From: a bacterium UBP6_UBA1196
GTDB lineage: Bacteria; UBP6; UBA1177
Assembly: GCA_002310035.1 (NCBI GenBank)
Contig: DBYC01000045.1
Location: 1 to 30,300 of the forward strand
Direction: 5' to 3'
Length of the DNA: 30,300 nucleotides
A model generated the notes under the pieces. The model did not search any database and was not told the DNA's origin. It saw nothing but the letters and a program-made list of their open reading frames with translations. Made by a program: the position numbers and the translations under genes. Below are positions 1 to 6,813 of this stretch, in pieces (within the stretch, counting starts at the first letter, position 1; every line of letters begins with the position of its first letter).

Positions 1-326
1 AATTCGCCGCGGTATTTCGCTCCCGATATAAGCGCACCCATATCGAGCTCGAAAATCTCTTTGTTCTGAAGGCTTACAGGCACGTCGCCGCGGACGATTC
101 GGCGCGCCAGACCTTCAACGATTGCCGTCTTGCCGACACCGGGCTGACCGATGATGACCGGGTTGTTTTTGGTTCTTCTCGAAAGAATTCTGATGATTCT
201 TCTGATTTCGCCGTCACGCCCGATCACAGGGTCGAGTTTCCCCGCCTTTGCAAGATCGACAATGTTTCTTCCGTAGTTTTTCCACGAATCTTTGTTCGTT
301 TCATTCTCGTTCACATTGTAATCCAT
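1..326 (-). CDS. clpB: ClpB/Hsp100-type AAA+ ATPase, N-terminal fragment, no N domain (3' end outside window)
   Basis: Hsp100 disaggregases thread aggregated proteins through a hexameric pore, usually with DnaK. The visible 108 residues begin with about 20 linker residues and go straight into the first nucleotide-binding domain: GKLDPVIGRD, then RRTKNNPVIIG, the Walker A GQPGVGKT, and the MGALISGAKYRGE pore-side motif. These are hallmark ClpB/ClpC sequences; the spacing fits ClpB best. The ATG at 324-326 has a strong GGAGG six bases upstream. An in-frame TAA at 357-359 excludes an upstream extension, so the usual ~150-residue Clp N domain is truly absent. The Walker A has GQP where most ClpB have GEP. 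ClpC or another Hsp100 is the alternative, since the middle domain and second ATPase domain lie outside the window. Confidence 0.85.
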   Translation of the reverse strand, partial: MDYNVNENETNKDSWKNYGRNIVDLAKAGKLDPVIGRDGEIRRIIRILSRRTKNNPVIIGQPGVGKTAIVEGLARRIVRGDVPVSLQNKEIFELDMGALISGAKYRGE

Positions 327-355
327 AACAAACCTCCATTTAAAATCCGGCTTCT

Positions 356-382
356 GTTATAAACAACTTTTCGCGGTTTCAA
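356..382 (-). promoter_or_regulatory. Candidate promoter of clpB
   Basis: On the minus strand TTGAAA (377-382) is followed after 15 bp by TATAAC (356-361), 30 bp upstream of the start codon. The -35 sits in CCCCTTGAAA, resembling the heat-shock sigma-32 -35 element CTTGAAA, but the -10 does not look like CCCCAT. It may be a housekeeping promoter. Seen in sequence; activity is inferred. Confidence 0.4.
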
Positions 383-449
383 GGGGGAAAAATCACAGTT
401 GAGAGAAAAAGTGCAAAATAAGCGTGGAGGTAATTTGGTTTAAGGATAC

Positions 450-478
450 TTGTCTTTTTTAAGATTTTTTTCTAAAAT
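450..478 (+). promoter_or_regulatory. Candidate promoter of first DUF1566 lipoprotein
   Basis: TTGTCT (450-455), 17-bp spacer, TAAAAT (473-478), placed 31 bp before the ATG at 510. It lies in a 41-bp block (449-489) that is almost identical to 1571-1610 upstream of the next gene, differing mainly by one base in a T tract. Confidence 0.5.
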
Positions 479-509
479 ATTGCGTTTTTCGGTGGTGTAA
501 GGAGAAAAA

Positions 510-1550
510 ATGAAGAAAATTATTGCTGTTTTTGCACTAAGCGCAATGGTTCTGATGATTTCGTGCGGCTGCTCGAAGAAGGAAAACCGTAATGATGAAC
601 CGGACTCAGGCGAGACCGTGACGGATGAAGAAGGCGATACTGCTGATGACAGTGAGCCGTGTGATTCTGAACCAGGTGACACGGAACCAAGTAACTCTGA
701 ACCTGACGATCCTGAGAATCCTGACACAACGCCGGAACCGACTCCGGATGATGACGGTGATTCGCAGTCAGACGATGATGCTGACACGGCACACGAGCCG
801 ACAGAAGCTGAAAAATGCGGTACGGCAGGCGGAACTTGGAACGCAATAGAGGAAACATGCACTAAAACCACAGAGTGCACCGGCAAGCCCGAAAATGCAG
901 AGTGGAACGGCGCTTCCTCCTACAAGCAGACCTACACCGACGGCGCATGGAGTGCTGAGATCCCGTCGGAATACGACACCGAAGAAGGTGCCTGCCACTA
1001 CAAATGTGTCGAAAATTCCACCAATATCGAATCTGAATGTCTCATGGAATGCAGCCCGAAAACTACTTTTCCCTGCTACGATTCGGAAAGCAGACTGAGC
1101 TGGTCTAAAAAATCTGCTGCCGAGATGAAATTGATAGATACCGATGCATCAGGAAACGAGATTTTTCCGGCACAAGCTTATTGCGAAGATTTGAACGCAT
1201 CGAATTACGGCGGTTTTACTGACTGGAGGCTGCCGACAATCAGCGAACTCAGAACGCTCATCCAAAATTGCCCGACCACGCAGATGCCGCCGGTAGAAGG
1301 AGTCGATAGCTGTGCTGTCAGCAGTGATGAAAGCAATCTCTGCCTGTCGTCAAGCAGTTGTGATAGTAGTGCTTGTGCATGTTCTTATGATGAGGAGGGC
1401 GGGTACAGCAAATTCGGGAAACCCGAATGGTTATGGTCTTCCTCGCTTGACTCCGATAGTTCGCACGGCGCATGGTTTGTGGGTTTTGACTTCGGCGGCG
1501 TGGGTGCCAACGATATACTCTACGACAACTATGTTCGTTGTGTGAGGTAG
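510..1550 (+). CDS. Lipoprotein with C-terminal DUF1566 (Lcl-type) domain, copy A
   Basis: Predicted surface or periplasmic lipoprotein of 346 residues, function unknown. The signal peptide MKKIIAVFALSAMVLMISC ends at a weak lipobox, with Cys19 (or Cys21) as the lipid anchor. Residues ~25-97 are an acidic Asp/Glu/Ser/Pro/Thr linker. A Cys-bearing module follows (EKCGTAGGTWN, ~101-120), then a DUF1566-type domain (~180-346) with SRLSWSK, YCEDLN, FTDWRLPTISELRTL (~236-250), a WSSS motif and a terminal VRCVR. DUF1566 domains resemble C-type-lectin-like folds and are common in deltaproteobacterial exported proteins. GGAG lies 6 bases before the ATG. The next gene downstream is a close paralogue: the core is nearly identical but the last ~65 codons differ strongly. 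Ligand or partner cannot be told from sequence. Confidence 0.85.
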   Translation: MKKIIAVFALSAMVLMISCGCSKKENRNDEPDSGETVTDEEGDTADDSEPCDSEPGDTEPSNSEPDDPENPDTTPEPTPDDDGDSQSDDDADTAHEPTEAEKCGTAGGTWNAIEETCTKTTECTGKPENAEWNGASSYKQTYTDGAWSAEIPSEYDTEEGACHYKCVENSTNIESECLMECSPKTTFPCYDSESRLSWSKKSAAEMKLIDTDASGNEIFPAQAYCEDLNASNYGGFTDWRLPTISELRTLIQNCPTTQMPPVEGVDSCAVSSDESNLCLSSSSCDSSACACSYDEEGGYSKFGKPEWLWSSSLDSDSSHGAWFVGFDFGGVGANDILYDNYVRCVR

Positions 1551-1571
1551 GTCTCCGGGTAAAAATGACTC

Positions 1572-1599
1572 TTGTTTTTTTAAGATTTTTTTCTAAAAT
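1572..1599 (+). promoter_or_regulatory. Candidate promoter of second DUF1566 lipoprotein
   Basis: TTGTTT (1572-1577), 16-bp spacer, TAAAAT (1594-1599). It is the duplicated copy of the block upstream of copy A, with a 1-bp shorter T tract that changes the spacer from 17 to 16 bp. The two paralogues therefore appear to have separate promoters. Confidence 0.5.
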
Positions 1600-1641
1600 A
1601 TTGCGTTTTTTGTTTAAGACCTGGATCTTAGAGGTGGAAAA

Positions 1642-2802
1642 ATGAAGAAAATTTTTGCGGTTTTCGTGCTGTTTTGCGCATTGATTCTTGTTGTCAGTTG
1701 CGGCAGTGATTCGACACATGACAACGATGCCATTACAAATTTCGGCCAACTCGGCTGCAGGTGTTATCCGAACAAAACCTGCGACGAAGGTTTCATCTGT
1801 GATACCGACAACAATATCTGCATTGAAGATACTGAAAATCAAACCAATGATTCAGATAACGGTGATACGACACAGGACGGTGCTGACACAACGCCAGATG
1901 AAGGTGATTCGCAGCCGGAGGGCGCTGACACAACGCCAGATGAAGGTGATTCGCAGCCGGATGATGCCGATACAACGCCTGATGAAGGTGATTCGCAAAC
2001 TGATGAAGGTGATTCGCAGTCAGACGATGATGCTGACACGGCACACGAGCTGACAGAAGCTGAAAAATGCGGTTCGGCAGGCGGAACTTGGAACGAAACT
2101 GAGGAAACATGCACCAGAACCGTAAGCTGCATCGACAACCAGGAAAATACTGAGTGGAACGGCGCTTCTTCCTACACACAGACCTATGCCAACGGCATGT
2201 GGAGTGCGGAGATCCCGGCGGAATATGACACCGAAGAAGGTGTCTGCCACTACAAATGTGTCAAGAATTCCACCAGGATCGACTCTGAATGTCTCATGGA
2301 ATGCAGCCCGAAAACTACTTTTCCATGCTACGACTCGGAAAGCAGACTGAGCTGGTCTAAAAAATCTGCTGACGAGATGAAATGGATAGATACCGATGAA
2401 TCAGGAAACGAGATTTTCCCGGCACAAGCTTATTGCGAAGATTTGAACGCATCGAATTACGGCGGTTTTACGGACTGGAGGCTGCCGGAAATCAGCGAAC
2501 TCAGGACGCTCATCAAAAATTGTCCGGCTACGCAGATGCCGCCGGTGGAAGGAGTCGATAGTTGCGCTGTCCGTAGTGATGAAGGCAATGTCTGCCTTAC
2601 ATACAGTTGTCAAACTAGAAATTGTTATTGTTCTTCTTACGATGGAAGCGGCCTCTATAGCAAATTAGGGGACGGAGACATTAGCTTGTGGTCTTCATCG
2701 CTTCAGTCCGATTCTGTCGCATGGCGTTTGGTTTTCAGCTTCGGTATGGTGGGCTACTGCGATATGTACGCCGCCGGCGGCCAAGTCCGTTGTGTGAGAT
2801 AG
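1642..2802 (+). CDS. Lipoprotein with C-terminal DUF1566 (Lcl-type) domain, copy B
   Basis: Paralogue of the preceding gene, 386 residues, same layout. The signal MKKIFAVFVLFCALILVVSC has lipobox VVSC with Cys20. Unlike copy A it carries a small Cys cluster after the signal (CRCYPNKTC..GFIC......C, ~35-62). The acidic linker contains three 14-residue repeats of type GADTTPDEGDSQPE, encoded by 42-bp DNA repeats. The EKCGSAGGTWN module and DUF1566 core (FTDWRLPEISELRTL) match copy A closely. The tail from about base 2603 diverges and realigns only at VRCVR and the stop. The RBS is GAGGTGG ahead of the ATG. A hairpin terminator follows directly. Role unknown; surface recognition is plausible but inferred. 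Confidence 0.85.
   Translation: MKKIFAVFVLFCALILVVSCGSDSTHDNDAITNFGQLGCRCYPNKTCDEGFICDTDNNICIEDTENQTNDSDNGDTTQDGADTTPDEGDSQPEGADTTPDEGDSQPDDADTTPDEGDSQTDEGDSQSDDDADTAHELTEAEKCGSAGGTWNETEETCTRTVSCIDNQENTEWNGASSYTQTYANGMWSAEIPAEYDTEEGVCHYKCVKNSTRIDSECLMECSPKTTFPCYDSESRLSWSKKSADEMKWIDTDESGNEIFPAQAYCEDLNASNYGGFTDWRLPEISELRTLIKNCPATQMPPVEGVDSCAVRSDEGNVCLTYSCQTRNCYCSSYDGSGLYSKLGDGDISLWSSSLQSDSVAWRLVFSFGMVGYCDMYAAGGQVRCVR
1879..2004 (+). repeat. Three tandem 42-bp repeats in copy B linker
   Basis: Units 1879-1920, 1921-1962 and 1963-2004 each encode a 14-residue acidic repeat (ADTTPDEGDSQ core); a partial unit follows to about 2025. Units 1 and 2 are nearly identical; unit 3 has several substitutions. 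Because 42 is divisible by three, unit gain or loss would change linker length without a frameshift. Confidence 0.9.
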
Positions 2803-2806
2803 GTCT

Positions 2807-2837
2807 ATAGCCGTTTCAAGTGTGGCTATTATTTTTT
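2807..2837 (+). terminator. Rho-independent terminator after copy B
   Basis: ATAGCC (2807-2812) pairs with GGCTAT (2824-2829) around an 11-base loop, followed by TATTATTTTTT-like sequence. It begins 4 bp after the copy B stop and overlaps the stop codon of the convergent ftsK gene. No T tract exists on the other strand, so it should act on plus-strand transcripts only. Confidence 0.65.
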
Positions 2838-5258
2838 GCGGAGAACGACTCTGGGTTTTGATCCTACGCCGGGACCGATGATTCCTTCAGCTTCAAATCT
2901 GTCGACGATTCTTGCCGCACGGTTGTAGCCGAGACGGAATTTGCGCTGAAGCATGCTTGCACTGCATGTTCCTGATTCTATAATAAATTCAAGGATCTGG
3001 TCGTAAAGAGGTTCGTCATCCGAATCGTTTCCGCCGCTGGATGATCCTCCCTGACTACTGTTTTCATTCTGGAAATTTTCAAGAATGTCCTCGCACTCGA
3101 CATCACCGCCGGCCTCTTCTTTGATGAAATTGATGACAGCTTCCATTTCTGCCGTGCTGACAAAAGCGCCGTGGATTCTTGTAGGAATGGAGCTGCCCGG
3201 CGGAATATAGAGCATATCGCCGTTTCCGAGCAGGGCTTCCGCGCCGTTTGTGTCGAGAATGATCCTTGAATCGATGGCCGAGGCGACTTTGAAAGCGATC
3301 CTGACAGGCAGATTGCTTTTTATAAGTCCGGTTACAACATCTCTTGTCGGCTTCTGTGTTGCGATTATCAGGTGAATTCCGACCGCTCTCGCTTTCTGAG
3401 CGATTCTGGCGACTGCGATTTCGACGTCTTTTCCTGCAACCATCATCAGGTCTGCAAACTCGTCGATGACAACGACGATGAAGGGCATTTTGGTGAGTTT
3501 GGGTTCCTCGTTTGCCAGATTTTTATTGATTTCGTCGATTTTTTCATTGTATTCGCCGATATCCTTTACCTTGTTTTCAGCCAGTATTTTAAAACGGTTG
3601 TCCATTTCCATAACTGCCCACTGCAATGCCTTTGCCGCTTTTTTGCTGTCTACTACGACCGGCAGAAGCATGTGAGGGATCCCTTCGTACATGTTGAATT
3701 CGTTTCCTTTGGGGTCGATCATAATGAATTTGACCTCGTCAGGCGTCAGTGTGTACAGCATGGAGAGGACAAAACTGTTGATTCCGACCGATTTTCCGCT
3801 TCCTGTCGTTCCGGCGACGAGGACATGCGGCATTTTGTTGAGGTTCGCTACGCACGGTTTTCCGGCGACATCAAGTCCCAACGCTATCGGCAGTCCTTTT
3901 TTGGCTGCATTTGCAAAGAGCGGGCTTTCCAGGATCGATTTGAGCCTGATCGTGAGCCTTTCCTCGTTCGGGACTTCGATCCCGATGTAAGGTTTGCCTG
4001 GGATGGATTCAACGATCCTTACCTTTTTGCCGCTCACGGCGACAGTCAGATCCTGTGCCATGTTGACGACTTGGTTTACCCTTATCCCTTCGCAGAGTTC
4101 GATTTCATACATTGTTACGACAGGTCCTATTGTCGCGCCCTGAACTTTTACTTTTATTTTGTATTCGCCGAGTTTTCTTTCGATGATCCGGCATGTTGCG
4201 GCGACTTCCTGTTCCCTTTTTTCCGATTTTTCGAGATTTTCGCCCGTTACCAGAAGCGAAAGGGGAGGAAGGTGATAGTTTTTCAGAGTTCTGACGACCG
4301 ATTTATCCGATTGCGACTGGTTCACTTCGCTTGTCGTAACCTCGATCGGCTGGTTCACTTCGCTTGCCGTCACTTCAGCAGGCTGTTTTTCTTCCTTTTC
4401 TTCCGGTGCGGGAATGTTGTCTTCGTAAGCGGGTGCTTCCTCAGGTTCTGGCTCTTCTTCCGGGATTTCCGTCTCATATTTCCCGCTTTTTTCCGATGAA
4501 ATATGGATTTCGACAGGTTCCAGATTTTCAGAATGATAATTTTCAGAGAGTTTTTCATGACTTATGGTTATTGCCATGCCGCCTTCATCATTGTTTTGAA
4601 CTGTTTCCGCATCAGTGTCGTTTTCGGTTTTTTCATTTTCATCGTCGTCGTCTTCGAAAAGCTTGTTTTCTTCAAAAAACGCCTTTATCCCGAGAAAGAT
4701 TTTAGAGCATATGTTGAAAAAACTTATGCGGAAAACGAGGATCGCAAAAAGTATCGCCCAGCATACGAAAAGAAGGATAAATCCAGGTCTGCCGATATGT
4801 TTTTCGAAAAAGTCCTGATAAATGAAATGGCCGAGCCAGTTTGTTTTGTTCGATGAATAACTATCGGTTATCATTGATAAAAACGGCAAAAGCATGAAAA
4901 AGTTCAAAACGTTGAGCAGGATATGTTTCCAAAGCTGTTTTTTCAGAAAGAAGACGATTGCGAAAATAATAACCATTATCGGAATATAAAAGGCAACGAT
5001 TCCGAAAAAGTTGTTGAGACTGTGCGCGCAGTCATATCCGAGCGAGCCTGTGAAAAAATTTTCCTGAATGTTTTTCACGCCTGAAAAGAAGCGGTGAAAG
5101 TATGTGACAAGCGAGATCAGCGTGAAAATCACGGGCAGGGCGAGAATGCATGTGATTATTTCGCCGGTGTATGATCTGCTGCCGGTTTTTTTCATCTCTT
5201 TTTCAGGTTCTGGTCTGGTTTTCTGATTTTTTGTGTTGTTTTTATTTTTCTGAGACAC
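2829..5258 (-). CDS. ftsK: DNA translocase FtsK/SpoIIIE
   Basis: Septum-anchored ATP-driven DNA pump that clears and aligns chromosome termini at division. Of 809 residues, four membrane segments lie at ~33-53, 86-105, 113-130 and 159-178, followed by an acidic Glu/Pro-rich linker (~200-320) containing a small repeat around EVTASEVNQ. The motor has Walker A GTTGSGKS (483-490), a Walker B region IVVVIDEFADLMM (~597-609) and IATQKPTRDV. The C-terminal winged-helix gamma domain (~748-809, SASMLQRKFRLGYNRAARI) normally reads KOPS and contacts XerD. The start is GTG at 5256-5258 with GGAG upstream, overlapping the preceding gene's end by 17 bp, so translation is probably coupled. It is last in the pheS-to-ftsK operon. 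Length fits the shorter FtsK/SpoIIIE class. Confidence 0.96.
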   Translation of the reverse strand: MSQKNKNNTKNQKTRPEPEKEMKKTGSRSYTGEIITCILALPVIFTLISLVTYFHRFFSGVKNIQENFFTGSLGYDCAHSLNNFFGIVAFYIPIMVIIFAIVFFLKKQLWKHILLNVLNFFMLLPFLSMITDSYSSNKTNWLGHFIYQDFFEKHIGRPGFILLFVCWAILFAILVFRISFFNICSKIFLGIKAFFEENKLFEDDDDENEKTENDTDAETVQNNDEGGMAITISHEKLSENYHSENLEPVEIHISSEKSGKYETEIPEEEPEPEEAPAYEDNIPAPEEKEEKQPAEVTASEVNQPIEVTTSEVNQSQSDKSVVRTLKNYHLPPLSLLVTGENLEKSEKREQEVAATCRIIERKLGEYKIKVKVQGATIGPVVTMYEIELCEGIRVNQVVNMAQDLTVAVSGKKVRIVESIPGKPYIGIEVPNEERLTIRLKSILESPLFANAAKKGLPIALGLDVAGKPCVANLNKMPHVLVAGTTGSGKSVGINSFVLSMLYTLTPDEVKFIMIDPKGNEFNMYEGIPHMLLPVVVDSKKAAKALQWAVMEMDNRFKILAENKVKDIGEYNEKIDEINKNLANEEPKLTKMPFIVVVIDEFADLMMVAGKDVEIAVARIAQKARAVGIHLIIATQKPTRDVVTGLIKSNLPVRIAFKVASAIDSRIILDTNGAEALLGNGDMLYIPPGSSIPTRIHGAFVSTAEMEAVINFIKEEAGGDVECEDILENFQNENSSQGGSSSGGNDSDDEPLYDQILEFIIESGTCSASMLQRKFRLGYNRAARIVDRFEAEGIIGPGVGSKPRVVLRKK

Positions 5259-6813
5259 GGTAAACTCCGAAAGAAAGTGTTTTATCCATCAATTTATAAT
5301 TTTTCTCATAAAGTTGCAATAGTTTGTTTTCATTGGAAATTTCAGTTTTTACCGAAACTGCTCCCCATGCGTCGCCGCCATGAAGATCTTCATAGATCCG
5401 CTGCATCGGGCTGAAACCGTTTTCCAAAAGCGATTTTTCTATTTCATTAATAATTTCCAGCGTTTTATGGCTTCTTACGACAAAGGTCGCGATCGTGCTG
5501 TCATTTGTTTCCGGATTTCCGAAAAGTGCCTTGAATCCCGAAATTTCTGAAATGTCCGCCGGTTCCGCCGATTCTTTTGTCGTACTGCCTGAAAAAAGGT
5601 ATATGTTTTCAGGTCCTTCGCCTGAAATTAAAATGTTGCCTGAGCTGAAAACCGAGTTCCTGACTTTTTCGAAATTTATGAATTGATTTTTGTTCTCCAG
5701 ATCTTTGCCGCCGAGGAAAGTGTTATCCGCAAAAACAAGTTTTTTCGCCATTTTGAGCGCAAGCAGGTTCGCGTAAAGTGCGTCTGGATAAGTTTCGAGC
5801 TGCCTTTCGGAAGACAAGATCCACATCATAAGATGCTCTGCATCAGGAATAGCGCCTGAAAAACCGAGTTTTCCTGAGAAAAGATAAAGCTGAGGATCCA
5901 CCGACGAATAGTTGAAATTCGGCGAATATGCAAAGCCGTTTTCAAAAGAGAGCCGGTGGGCGAATGCAAGTGAATAGAGGTATTTCAGTGCAATTTCTTC
6001 GCTGAAAGGAAGATTTATTGCACCGGTTTTGAATTTTATGACATTTCTGCCGTTTTCAGCGGCTGTTGTTTCCGGAATTTCCTTCCTCCAGCCGTTTTTT
6101 CTGATGTTTGTTTCTAAAATTTCCTCGCCGGACAAAGCAAAAAGGGCAAAATCGCCCGGTTCGAGTTTCACGATATTTCCAAAATCGAGCGAATCGTAAA
6201 GATGAAGTACGATCCGCCAGCGTCCCTGAAAGTCGGCCGGCACACTCAGCGAAAGCTGGTTTTTGCCGCTTATGCCGAAGTGATTTTTTATTTCAAGATT
6301 TTCCAGATAACGGGAAAGATAGATGATTTTTGCATTAGATCCTGTGATCTCAAGCCCTTCGTCAAGGGTTTCCGCGGCAGGAATTTTTCTTTCCGGCGGA
6401 ATTTCGTCATCGATTTTTTTGATCGTTTTTCCTGCGTTTCTCATTGCATAAAGCGATGAATGTTCCTTGTTGAAAAAGGCTTTGAGGATGTATTCAGCCG
6501 TTTTGTTTTCCGAAGTTTTCGAATAATCACCTGAAATCAGCGGCTCTTTGTCGGTAAAAAAGCAGCTTTTCAAAAGTGACGGTTTAGCGCTCAGGATATT
6601 GATCCCGTGCTCACGCAGAAATGCCGAATAGATTTTTGCCGCCGCTTCGACATCGCTTCCTGCAGCATTTGACGGCAGTTTCGAGAAGTAAAAACAAAGT
6701 TCGTAAAAATCGGGCTGATCCTCTTTTTCAACCTTTTCGCTTTTGTTGCAGCATACGAAAAAAAGCGTTGCGCAAAAGAGAAAAAACAGTGCTCTTTTAA
6801 TCAGTAATTCCAT
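5242..6813 (-). CDS. Unknown exported protein, probable lipoprotein
   Basis: Not recognised. The 523-residue product has a hydrophobic N-terminus (KRALFFLFCATLFFVCCNK) with two adjacent cysteines (21, 22). The lipobox is poor, so lipid attachment is uncertain but export is likely. The rest is soluble, mixed alpha/beta, with no repeats, no further membrane segment and no catalytic motif I can name. It overlaps the ptsI stop by 13 bp and its own end overlaps the ftsK start by 17 bp, so it is co-translated with both. The tight linkage to ftsK could suggest a cell-envelope or division role, but this is only positional inference. Confidence 0.75.
   Translation of the reverse strand: MELLIKRALFFLFCATLFFVCCNKSEKVEKEDQPDFYELCFYFSKLPSNAAGSDVEAAAKIYSAFLREHGINILSAKPSLLKSCFFTDKEPLISGDYSKTSENKTAEYILKAFFNKEHSSLYAMRNAGKTIKKIDDEIPPERKIPAAETLDEGLEITGSNAKIIYLSRYLENLEIKNHFGISGKNQLSLSVPADFQGRWRIVLHLYDSLDFGNIVKLEPGDFALFALSGEEILETNIRKNGWRKEIPETTAAENGRNVIKFKTGAINLPFSEEIALKYLYSLAFAHRLSFENGFAYSPNFNYSSVDPQLYLFSGKLGFSGAIPDAEHLMMWILSSERQLETYPDALYANLLALKMAKKLVFADNTFLGGKDLENKNQFINFEKVRNSVFSSGNILISGEGPENIYLFSGSTTKESAEPADISEISGFKALFGNPETNDSTIATFVVRSHKTLEIINEIEKSLLENGFSPMQRIYEDLHGGDAWGAVSVKTEISNENKLLQLYEKNYKLMDKTLSFGVYRVSEK

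Noticed and set aside
1879..2004. Possible CRISPR or phage-type repeat array
   Set aside because: The repeats are directly adjacent without spacers and encode an acidic protein linker.
510..2802. A complete diversity-generating retroelement
   Set aside because: No reverse transcriptase or template repeat is in the window and the tails differ by indels; kept only as a hypothesis.
3372..4499. Long open plus-strand frame opposite ftsK (375 codons)
   Set aside because: It is Phe/Asp/Arg-rich shadow coding opposite the FtsK motor domain.
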